Positions 1-5,807 of a stretch of 5,917 nt of DNA are shown here, piece by piece. The translations under genes were made by a program, and so were the position numbers. Source of the stretch: RXOA01 sp964547105 (GTDB lineage: Bacteria; Bipolaricaulota; Bipolaricaulia; UBA7950; UBA9294); assembly GCA_964547105.1 (NCBI GenBank), contig CAZJLO010000080.1:1-5917 (forward strand), in the 5' to 3' direction. Within the stretch, counting starts at the first letter, position 1; every line of letters starts with the position of its first letter. Under the pieces are notes generated by a model that did not search any database, was not told the DNA's origin, and saw only the letters and a program-made list of their open reading frames with translations.

Positions 1-2
1 CC

Positions 3-803
3 TGCATTGCGTCCGGTGCGGAGTCCGCAGCCGAGACCATCGCCCAAGCCGATGCCGCTTTCCAATCTCGCTTCCTTCTCGAAGAGATGAACAGAGCCTT
101 GGCCCTTTATGAAGCGATCGTTCCAAGCCTCGAGACCCTTCCGGTGCAGTCGCAGGCACATGTCCTCAACCGGCTGTCGCAGCTTTGCTACGAAGCGACG
201 ATGTTCACCGAGGGGAACACCCCCGAGGACAAGGCGCTGTTCATCAAGGGGAAAGACTATGCCTTCCGGAGCCTGCGGCTGAACGAGGAGTTTGCAAGGA
301 ACGAGCCCTACGGTCTTGCGGCCTGCCTGCAACAAGCCACCGATCCGGCAGCAACGCATTGGGCGGCCAACAACTGGGGCATGATCCTCGAGATGAACCC
401 AGTTCAGGGGCTGATGGAGCAGGGCTCGGTGCTGGCCCTGTTCGAGCGAACGATCGAGCTGGACCGGGACTTCTGGGGCGGCAGTTCCGCAAGCGCCCTC
501 GGATCCCTGTTGATCATGGTCCCAGGGATCATGGGAGGAAACACCCAACGGGGGCTTGCCCTTGTCGAGGAATCGATCGAGATGGACCCGACGTACTTGC
601 ACAACCGCATCATCCTCGCCGAATACTGGGGGTTCACCTACAACATGTTCGGTTCGTTGACAGGCGTGCGGGACGCCGAGATGATCGAACGGGAAATGGA
701 GTTCATCCTGGAAGCCGATGTCGGGGATTGGCCGTTCTGGAACCGGCAAGCGAAGTCCGAGGCCCAGCGCTTGCTGACACAACTGCACGAAATGTCGGAC
801 TAG
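3..803 (+). CDS. TatT-like TPR protein (TRAP transporter T-component family), 5'-partial
   Basis: The frame is open to the left edge, so the true start lies outside the window; the first internal ATG is at 87, but the coding frame clearly continues upstream of it. The visible part is 266 residues, almost all helical, built from tetratricopeptide-like helix pairs. Several stretches fit the TatT family pattern: a Trp/Ala-rich helix (THWAANNWGMILEMNP), a helix ending in LFERTIELDRDFWGG, then a Pro-Gly-Gly turn followed by a repeat helix (VPGIMGGNTQRGLALVEESI) and an AEYW segment. TatT proteins are periplasmic TPR partners of some TRAP transporters and are thought to act in substrate capture or assembly. 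No TRAP permease or binding protein is visible nearby, so the transport role is inference from family resemblance. The first visible residue is Cys, which could be a lipoprotein cysteine, but the preceding signal region is cut off. The gene converges on the sulfotransferase and shares its stop bases. Confidence 0.7.
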   Translation, partial: CIASGAESAAETIAQADAAFQSRFLLEEMNRALALYEAIVPSLETLPVQSQAHVLNRLSQLCYEATMFTEGNTPEDKALFIKGKDYAFRSLRLNEEFARNEPYGLAACLQQATDPAATHWAANNWGMILEMNPVQGLMEQGSVLALFERTIELDRDFWGGSSASALGSLLIMVPGIMGGNTQRGLALVEESIEMDPTYLHNRIILAEYWGFTYNMFGSLTGVRDAEMIEREMEFILEADVGDWPFWNRQAKSEAQRLLTQLHEMSD

Positions 804-807
804 TCCG
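796..807. repeat. 12-base perfect palindrome holding both convergent stop codons
   Basis: The sequence CGGACTAGTCCG reads the same on both strands. Its central CTAG supplies the TAG of the plus-strand TPR gene (801-803) and the TAG of the minus-strand sulfotransferase (802-800), so the two genes overlap by four bases and both end in Asp-stop. As RNA it could fold only as a 4-bp stem with a CTAG loop, with no T-tract on either side, so it is not a convincing intrinsic terminator. There is no other space between the genes for one. Confidence 0.75.
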
Positions 808-1942
808 GCCCCGGGACGGTCTCGATCCGTTCGTAGCCCCATTGGTCGAACGCAAAGCCCCAGTGACGATTCACCTTCTCGATTGCGTCCGTGTCGAGTT
901 GGTATGAGTTTTTCTCGTAGCCGGAGACGGAATCGATGTAGGCACGCAACGCAGGCTCCGATTCATCAAATCCGGTCAATCCCAGCGTATCATAGATGCG
1001 CCTCATCTCACTGAGGGGATCGGCCTCCAGATCCTCGAAGCGAACTTCCATGTGGCGTCCAGAGGGGATCTTCGATCGGCTGTTGAGATACGCATGCATC
1101 AGCTTGTCGTAGAACTCCAGCACGTAAGCCTCGATTTCCTCACGGCTGATCGATTGGACCTGAAATCGGGGGATGACCGTCCGATAGAGATGAAGCGTCG
1201 ACAGGAACACCTCGTAGGGGTTGCGGTGGATGTGGATGAACCGGGCTTCCGGGAACAGCGTGAGCAGGATCTCGATCTGTCCGCAGCTGGCACAGTTCTT
1301 GAGCACCAGCCGCCGGCCATCTGCCTTGAGTGTCGCCTTGCGCAGTACGGTTTCGTAGCTTCGGAGGCGTTGGGTGAGATCGTCCTTGGGCACGCCACGG
1401 AGCAAGACAGATTGGTTGAAGATCTCGCGCGCTCGTCGGGGAAGCGTATAGACATGCAGGAAGGACAGCGGCGACAGGTTGCCCAACGCGAATTCATCCT
1501 CTTGCGGAGCATCGAGAACGAGTGGGATGTTGTCGATGATCCGCGTGGGATGCCGGGCGCCGGCCGCCGTTGCCAGAAACCGCTTGATGATCCCGTCTCC
1601 GGTCAGGCAGAAACCGGGGGCCATCGCCTGGAATGTCGTCAGGAATCCGAACCTGTTGTCCTGACACATCAGATTGTGGAGGTGGGTCGTGCCACTGCGC
1701 CAGTGGCCGACAATGAAGATCGGTGCAGGATGGATCTCCGTCCTGCGCACGGAGCGTCCGTACCGCACACGTTCCCACATCCGGAGCGGACTGGTCAGTA
1801 GGCTGGACAGGGTGACGAAGAGAGCACGCGACACGTACATCGGATCGATGCCACCGCTCCGTCGAAGCAGGCGGATCCACACACGGGCCGACCCAAGAGC
1901 AAGAGGGTGTTCGATGTTCGACGGACGCGACGATGAACGCAT
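800..1942 (-). CDS. PAPS-dependent sulfotransferase (Sulfotransfer_3-like family)
   Basis: A 380-residue protein expected to move a sulfuryl group from PAPS to an acceptor hydroxyl or amine in the cytosol, releasing PAP. The 5'-phosphosulfate-binding P-loop is clear at residues 74-92 (PIFIVGHWRSGTTHLHNLM). The 3'-phosphate-binding segment is RFIHIHRNPYEVFLST at 234-249, preceded by the usual LVLKN strand (212-216). The conserved PQEDEFAL stretch lies at 146-153, RFEDLEADP at 301-309, and the C-terminal W-FAFDQWGY block near 361-370. Length is normal and nothing appears disrupted. The ATG at 1942-1940 has an AGGAG eight bases upstream and directly follows the stop of the propeller gene (TAGATG), so the two are co-transcribed and probably translationally coupled. 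The divergent neighbour makes PAPS, which supports an active role. The acceptor (lipid, glycan, small molecule) cannot be deduced. Confidence 0.92.
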   Translation of the reverse strand: MRSSSRPSNIEHPLALGSARVWIRLLRRSGGIDPMYVSRALFVTLSSLLTSPLRMWERVRYGRSVRRTEIHPAPIFIVGHWRSGTTHLHNLMCQDNRFGFLTTFQAMAPGFCLTGDGIIKRFLATAAGARHPTRIIDNIPLVLDAPQEDEFALGNLSPLSFLHVYTLPRRAREIFNQSVLLRGVPKDDLTQRLRSYETVLRKATLKADGRRLVLKNCASCGQIEILLTLFPEARFIHIHRNPYEVFLSTLHLYRTVIPRFQVQSISREEIEAYVLEFYDKLMHAYLNSRSKIPSGRHMEVRFEDLEADPLSEMRRIYDTLGLTGFDESEPALRAYIDSVSGYEKNSYQLDTDAIEKVNRHWGFAFDQWGYERIETVPGPD

Positions 1943-3652
1943 CTACGGATCTCCTCTCGCGATGTAGGAGGCTGACTGGATGGTGTTCTGAGCCTGGTCC
2001 GAGTCCTCGATCCTCACCAGACCGAAGATCGTCGTCGTGTAGGCGACGCCGCCATCCGGATGGATGAACAGCGCCCCGGCCCAATTGTTGTACCCCTGCC
2101 CTGTCCCTGCCAGCTTCCTGAACACCGTCTGTCCCGAAACGAAGTCGATGGCGGTCAGATACCACGAGCTGACCGGGCCATCCTCATCGCGCCCGTACGT
2201 GTAAGCGAGGCCGCTACCGAACGAAAGCTTGAAGACGCAGATGCCGCGAACGGGACTCGTCCAGATCTGTTCACACCGATACGTGCCGTCGTCGCTTCGA
2301 ATCAGATCGACGCGCGCCAGACCCGGCTCCGGACGTGAAGTGGGAAACCGGTGGTGTCCCCAGTTGTTCTCAACGAGGATCGAATAGCGCCCGATCCCTG
2401 CACCTGTCACATCGGCGTGCTCAAAGCAAGCCACGCTGATGTCCGTCCCGCTCTTCCCTTCTTCGAACAACGGCGTGCGGCAGATGACGACACCATCCGA
2501 GCGGCGGACAAAAAGGGCGTGAATCCGCGGCTCGGCATTGTCGGTGATCACCACAAGTCCGTCTCCACCGCCGATGAGAGAAACGGACGTACCCGAGCCG
2601 CGCGTGATGTGTCCGGGCTTCACGCCCGGGCCGCGATCGTATTCGGTACGCCAATCAACGTTGACCCGGCCGGCCCCATCGTGGTTGAATCGATACAGGG
2701 CGTAGTCGGACACGATGTAAACGCCATCCTCAGCAACGGCAAACGAGTTCTCGATGATTTCGCCGTCCAAGCGGAGCGTTTGAACCTCGCCGGTTGCGAT
2801 ATTGACGGTTCCGACAACGCCGCCGGTTGTTGCGTACCAGTAGTAGGCACCTCCCCAATCCGGAAGAATCCAAGCAACGGAGTCCCGATGCGGCCACCGC
2901 ATCGGCACGACGTGCTCGCTCAGGTCGTACTCGCGCACGAGAACGAACTCGCCGTCTTCATCCTGTGGCGTTTGAACGACCTGGATGGTGTTCTGCGTCG
3001 TCGGAACCACGGCCCGATCCTGATCGTCCAAATAGAAGTACATCCCTGCGCCGATGTACTTCCACGGCAGGATGCCCTGAAAGATCCAATACCACGGACG
3101 GCCGGGGAGGGAGTGGGACGCAAGCTCCTCCAGCGTGTCGGGATCCATCAGCTCGAGCTGAAACCCTCGTCCATTGCTGTAGACGGCAACAATCCGTCCG
3201 CGCCGATCAAACGTCACCGTCCCGTAACCGCCGAACCCTTGTGTTCTCGACGACACGCTCATGGCTGGCCCGACCGGGCCGGCCGCTTCGTAGGCGCCGC
3301 TCATGAAGGCGTCGCAGTGCACATTGTTGCCCCGGCCAGCGGCCATGAACGGATGTTGAGGGGGCGTCACGTGCGGAATCGCACGCATAGATTGCACCGG
3401 TTCAGCGCCGGTTGAAAGCTCGCGTTGCGCATCCGGGAGATCGGTTCCGTGGGCGATCGCACTCCAGGTCCCTCGGACAACCTCTCCGGGGGTGAACAGC
3501 CGGTCGGAGATCGGCCGCACCGGAAGACCGGCGAGCGGGCCGTAGATCCACATCGAGACCGAGGACGTACAGCAAAAAAGCAAGAGGATCGAGAGGACAG
3601 AAAGAAAGAACCTCCTCACCCGATACCGCTTGCGTTTGTCCCTGCGCCCCAA
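1943..3652 (-). CDS. Membrane-anchored probable beta-propeller protein, function unknown
   Basis: With the TTG at 3652 as start, this is a 569-residue protein. It has a strongly basic N-terminus (RRDKRKRYRVRR), one hydrophobic segment at about residues 15-38, and a large Gly-, Asp- and aromatic-rich beta domain. That points to a signal anchor or signal peptide with the body outside the cytoplasmic membrane. The segment LLFCC is not a canonical lipobox. Recurring blade-like units end in Asp/Gly turns: GTVTFDRRGRIVAVY (144-158), NSFAVAEDGVYIVSD (302-316), GSGTSVSLIG then VVITDNAEP (352-375), and GYNNWAGALFIHPDGGVAY (520-538). These resemble unnamed PQQ/quinoprotein-like propeller proteins of bacteria; no enzyme motif was recognised. 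Arylsulfotransferase (ASST) enzymes are also propellers, so a PAPS-independent sulfotransferase is a conceivable alternative, but I see no proof of its catalytic histidine. The frame stays open to an ATG at 3808, but that start would overlap the divergent synthase. GTG 3619 and ATG 3766 are other options with weaker SDs. The gene is coupled to the downstream sulfotransferase. Confidence 0.75.
   Translation of the reverse strand: MGRRDKRKRYRVRRFFLSVLSILLLFCCTSSVSMWIYGPLAGLPVRPISDRLFTPGEVVRGTWSAIAHGTDLPDAQRELSTGAEPVQSMRAIPHVTPPQHPFMAAGRGNNVHCDAFMSGAYEAAGPVGPAMSVSSRTQGFGGYGTVTFDRRGRIVAVYSNGRGFQLELMDPDTLEELASHSLPGRPWYWIFQGILPWKYIGAGMYFYLDDQDRAVVPTTQNTIQVVQTPQDEDGEFVLVREYDLSEHVVPMRWPHRDSVAWILPDWGGAYYWYATTGGVVGTVNIATGEVQTLRLDGEIIENSFAVAEDGVYIVSDYALYRFNHDGAGRVNVDWRTEYDRGPGVKPGHITRGSGTSVSLIGGGDGLVVITDNAEPRIHALFVRRSDGVVICRTPLFEEGKSGTDISVACFEHADVTGAGIGRYSILVENNWGHHRFPTSRPEPGLARVDLIRSDDGTYRCEQIWTSPVRGICVFKLSFGSGLAYTYGRDEDGPVSSWYLTAIDFVSGQTVFRKLAGTGQGYNNWAGALFIHPDGGVAYTTTIFGLVRIEDSDQAQNTIQSASYIARGDP
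1951..1955 (-). promoter_or_regulatory. Ribosome binding site of the sulfotransferase
   Basis: The minus strand reads GAGAGGAG followed by eight bases and then the ATG at 1942. The SD lies inside the last codons of the upstream propeller gene, whose stop codon immediately precedes the start. This supports both the start choice and reinitiation or coupled translation. Confidence 0.7.
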
Positions 3653-3656
3653 GCCT

Positions 3657-3664
3657 GGATCACC
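3657..3664 (-). promoter_or_regulatory. Possible ribosome binding site supporting a TTG start at 3652
   Basis: The minus strand reads GGTGATCC, then AGGC, then TTG. The eight bases match the downstream part of the full anti-SD complement (TAAGGAGGTGATCC), and the register gives a tolerable spacing to the TTG. It lacks the usual GGAGG core, so it is only moderate support, but it is better than anything upstream of GTG 3619 or ATG 3766. Confidence 0.35.
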
Positions 3665-3783
3665 CGATCGCCAGTGTAGCGGGACACTCGCACAGGAGGA
3701 AACCCCGGACTCGCGCTTCCCGGCCGCAGCCCTCGGTCTAGGAACACGGACGCCGCATCGATTCATGCGATACAGTGGTGGCG

Positions 3784-3788
3784 GGAGG
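3784..3788 (+). promoter_or_regulatory. Ribosome binding site fixing the PAPS synthase start
   Basis: GGAGG sits seven bases before the ATG at 3796. This chooses ATG 3796 over the in-frame GTG at 3775, which lies upstream of the SD and would add seven residues not expected before the P-loop strand. Confidence 0.8.
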
Positions 3789-3795
3789 TCCTGGC

Positions 3796-5490
3796 ATGGT
3801 CTCAGCACGAGATGGTTTCGTTCTTTGGTTCACCGGACTGTCGGCTTCGGGGAAGACCACGCTGGCCAAGTCGGTCGAGCGTGAACTCATCGAGCGCGGA
3901 ATCCAACACATCCAGCGGCTGGATGGTGATGTCGTCCGCCAAGATCTGACGCGGGATCTTGGTTTTTCGAAGGAGGATCGAGACGAGAACATCCGCCGCA
4001 TCACCTTCGTGGCCGAACTGCTGTCCAACAACGGTGTAGCGACAATGTGCTCCTTCATCTCACCCTACCGAAATGCACGAGCCAATGCGCGTGCCCGGTG
4101 CAATCAGTTCATCGAGGTCTACGTCGAGTGCCCGATGGAAACCCTTGTGGAACGCGATCCGAAAGGCCTGTACAAGAAGGCGCTCGCAGGCGAGATCACG
4201 GGGTTCACCGGCGTTGACGATCCCTATGAACCGCCGGAATCGCCGGAGATCGTCGTTCACACGAGCACAGAAACGGTGGACGAATCAACACAGGTCATCG
4301 TCGACGCCCTGGAGCGCCGCGGGCTGGTCGGCTCCTCGGGTATTCATCGCTCCGGCCGGGCGGCACCGGCCGACCTTGTGGACCGAATCGCGGTTCACGC
4401 AGAGAATCTCCCCCGGCCAGACGGACCGGCCATCCCTCTCTCCCCGTTCCACCTGAGCGAACTGGACGCCATCGGATGCGGAGTGTACTCGCCGCTGACA
4501 GGCTTCATGACCGAAGCCGATTACGAGCGTGTTCTGGAGGCAATGCGCCTTCCGGACGGGACGATCTGGGCGGTCCCCGTGACCCTTCCGGTGCCGGCAA
4601 GCATGCTGGACGCGGTCAAGCACGGGATGATCCTGCCGCTCACCGGAAACGACGGGGCCGTCTACGGCCTCATCGAGGTCAAGGACGTCTTCGTTCGGGA
4701 TCTGGAGCGAGAGGCATCTGCGGTCTACGGAACCACGAACGTGGAGCACCCCGGCGTCGCTCGGCTGCTCTCCGAGTCGAAGGCGGTCATCGGTGGTGAT
4801 GTTCATGTCCTCAGGCGGGCGCCGATCACCCAGCATCCGGCACACATGGATCCGGCAACGACTCGGGCCACGTTTGCCGCCAAGGGATGGGCGACGATTG
4901 TCGCCTTCCAAACGAGGAACCCGATCCACCGGGCACACGAGTACCTGCAGAAGTGCGCCTTGGAGATCGTGGACGGCCTGTTTGTCCATCCTCTCGTGGG
5001 ACAGACGAAGGATGGCGATATCCCGGCCGACATCCGCTGGCGATGCTACGAACAGCTCCTTGACAGCTTCTATCCGCCTGCACGAACGATCCTTGCGCCG
5101 TTCCCGGTTCCGATGCGGTACGCGGGTCCACGAGAAGCGGTTCATCACGCCATCTGCCGTCGCAACTACGGATGCACCCACATCATCATCGGGCGCGATC
5201 ATGCCGGAGTCGGAGACTACTACGGGACGTACGACGCTCAACGGGTTTTCGAGCGATTCTCACCGGGCGAACTCGGGATAGTGCCGCTCGCCTTCGAGCA
5301 CGCCTTCTACTGCAAGGCATGCGGCCAAATGGCAAGCGCAAAGACGTGTCCCCACGGACCGGAACATCACGTGTTCCTCTCCGGCACGAAGGTCCGGGAG
5401 ATGCTTAGAAGCGGAACACCGATCCCCGAGGAATTCACACGGCCTCGTGTCGCCGAGATCCTTCGTGAGACCTACGACTCCGGCACGTAG
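3796..5490 (+). CDS. cysC/sat: Bifunctional PAPS synthase: APS kinase (N-terminal) / ATP sulfurylase (C-terminal)
   Basis: This 564-residue cytosolic enzyme carries both steps of sulfate activation: ATP + sulfate to APS + PPi (ATP sulfurylase) and APS + ATP to PAPS (APS kinase). The kinase domain spans about residues 1-178. It has the P-loop GLSASGKTT (14-22), DGD (43-45), LGFSKEDRDENIRR (55-68), FISPYR (87-92, with the serine phosphorylated in CysC enzymes), and the lid region ending FTGVDDPYE (137-145). A linker of roughly 15 residues leads to the ATP sulfurylase domain (about 193-560), with YSPLTGFM (231-238), QTRNPIHRAHE (372-382), GRDHAGVGDYYG (466-477), a probable zinc site (Cys506, Cys509, Cys518 and a nearby His), and SGTKVREML (529-537). 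All key residues of both halves are present, so both activities are expected. The kinase-first order is that of animal PAPSS; the Aquifex-type bacterial fusion has the reverse order. The gene is divergent from the propeller-sulfotransferase pair, which points to PAPS supply for that enzyme, though it could also serve general sulfur assimilation. Confidence 0.95.
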   Translation: MVSARDGFVLWFTGLSASGKTTLAKSVERELIERGIQHIQRLDGDVVRQDLTRDLGFSKEDRDENIRRITFVAELLSNNGVATMCSFISPYRNARANARARCNQFIEVYVECPMETLVERDPKGLYKKALAGEITGFTGVDDPYEPPESPEIVVHTSTETVDESTQVIVDALERRGLVGSSGIHRSGRAAPADLVDRIAVHAENLPRPDGPAIPLSPFHLSELDAIGCGVYSPLTGFMTEADYERVLEAMRLPDGTIWAVPVTLPVPASMLDAVKHGMILPLTGNDGAVYGLIEVKDVFVRDLEREASAVYGTTNVEHPGVARLLSESKAVIGGDVHVLRRAPITQHPAHMDPATTRATFAAKGWATIVAFQTRNPIHRAHEYLQKCALEIVDGLFVHPLVGQTKDGDIPADIRWRCYEQLLDSFYPPARTILAPFPVPMRYAGPREAVHHAICRRNYGCTHIIIGRDHAGVGDYYGTYDAQRVFERFSPGELGIVPLAFEHAFYCKACGQMASAKTCPHGPEHHVFLSGTKVREMLRSGTPIPEEFTRPRVAEILRETYDSGT

Positions 5491-5501
5491 TACAAGACGC
5501 T

Positions 5502-5551
5502 GTGTCCCCCTGCGTCACGAACGCTCGGGACACCGCCGCAAAGCGTGTCCC
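5502..5551 (+). repeat. Three-part repeat able to form two mutually exclusive hairpins
   Basis: GTGTCCC occurs at 5502-5508 and again at 5545-5551, with its reverse complement GGGACAC between them at 5527-5533. The middle copy can pair upstream (7 bp, 18-base loop) or downstream (7 bp, 11-base loop), but not both. A third option, GACGC (5496-5500) with GCGTC (5512-5516), would compete with the first. No T-tract follows, so this is not a standard terminator. It lies in the 95-base spacer after the PAPS synthase stop and could be a 3'-end stabiliser or a leader for the SDR frame; either function is inference. Confidence 0.5.
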
Positions 5552-5558
5552 CTGGCCT

Positions 5559-5572
5559 CAAGCCCGGGCTTG
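5559..5572. repeat. 14-base perfect palindrome before the SDR start
   Basis: CAAGCCCGGGCTTG is identical on both strands. It abuts the SD of the SDR frame and could be a protein-binding operator or a 5-bp RNA hairpin that affects ribosome access. No T-run follows it, so terminator function is unlikely. Confidence 0.5.
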
Positions 5573-5580
5573 GAAGGGAG
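5573..5580 (+). promoter_or_regulatory. Ribosome binding site of the SDR frame
   Basis: GAAGGGAG ends five bases before the GTG at 5586. It supports GTG as start over the upstream in-frame start-like codons. The residues that follow fit the usual N-terminal leader of an SDR. Confidence 0.55.
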
Positions 5581-5585
5581 ACCCC

Positions 5586-5807
5586 GTGACCGCTGGTTGG
5601 ACGACTCGAGACATCCCCGATCTATCGGGAGCCATCACGATCGTGACGGGTGCGAGTGGGGGAATCGGATCACAGATCGCACGCGAGCTGGCTCGGAATT
5701 CGGCGACGGTGATCCTCGCTTGCCGTCCCTCGCCCCAATATCGTGTGGCTGGCCGAGGAACAGGCATTGGGCATGACATCCGAGCAATTCTACACGTCGA
5801 TGGATAA
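5586..5807 (+). CDS. Truncated short-chain dehydrogenase/reductase fragment
   Basis: From GTG 5586 the frame encodes 73 residues. Residues 9-47 are a clear SDR N-terminus: DIPDLSGAITIVTGASGGIG carries the TGxxxGIG dinucleotide-binding motif (21-28), followed by the helix SQIARELARNSA and strand TVILACR (41-47), whose terminal Arg is typical of NADP-preferring members. The start and wording resemble protochlorophyllide-reductase/retinol-dehydrogenase-like SDRs of about 300 residues. After residue 47 the sequence stops resembling the family, and TAA follows at 5805. The NNAG motif, catalytic Ser and YxxxK are all absent. Neither other forward frame restores the SDR sequence, so a single frameshift does not explain it; a deletion, insertion junction or chimeric assembly near 5727 does. 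As it stands the product cannot be an active enzyme. The 95-base gap and same strand suggest possible co-transcription with the PAPS synthase. Confidence 0.6.
   Translation: MTAGWTTRDIPDLSGAITIVTGASGGIGSQIARELARNSATVILACRPSPQYRVAGRGTGIGHDIRAILHVDG

Larger units (their letters stand above)
3653..3795. other. Divergent intergenic region between propeller and PAPS synthase genes
   Basis: These 143 bases must hold the start signals of both divergent units. I see no convincing sigma-70 promoter in either direction. TACACT on the minus strand (3678-3673) is a weak -10-like match without a good -35. The same spot carries a small inverted repeat, AGTGT (3673-3677) and ACACT (3684-3688) separated by six bases, which could be an operator but is short enough to arise by chance. 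An SD-like AGGAGGA at 3694-3700 on the plus strand has no start codon at a suitable distance. Confidence 0.45.

Noticed and set aside
185..907. A 240-codon plus-strand frame overlapping the TatT-like gene
   Set aside because: The translation is low-complexity Arg/Gly/Pro-rich; the overlapping frame at 3-803 fits a helical TPR family.
1052..1801. A 249-codon plus-strand open frame opposite the sulfotransferase
   Set aside because: It is antisense to the P-loop and 3'-phosphate motifs of a well-supported enzyme and shows no motif of its own.
2351..3415. A 354-codon plus-strand open frame opposite the propeller gene
   Set aside because: It lies wholly antisense to a frame with clear protein-like repeats; its own translation is rich in Arg, Pro and Ala with no recognisable motif, typical of a shadow frame in G+C-rich DNA.
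3694..3700. Strong SD-like AGGAGGA on the plus strand
   Set aside because: No ATG, GTG or TTG occurs at a usable distance downstream, so it does not serve a gene.
3775..3795. Upstream GTG start for the PAPS synthase
   Set aside because: The GGAGG SD lies between this GTG and the ATG at 3796, so initiation at the ATG is far more likely.
4285..5241. A 318-codon minus-strand open frame opposite the ATP sulfurylase domain
   Set aside because: The opposite strand encodes all conserved Sat motifs; this frame has Arg/Asp/Val-rich shadow composition and no known domain.
5757..5780. A second glycine motif (GRGTGIGHDI) in the SDR frame, suggesting a duplicated Rossmann start
   Set aside because: It lacks a preceding beta strand and the hydrophobic pattern of a cofactor site, and lies in the part where another frame looks more protein-like; taken as chance.
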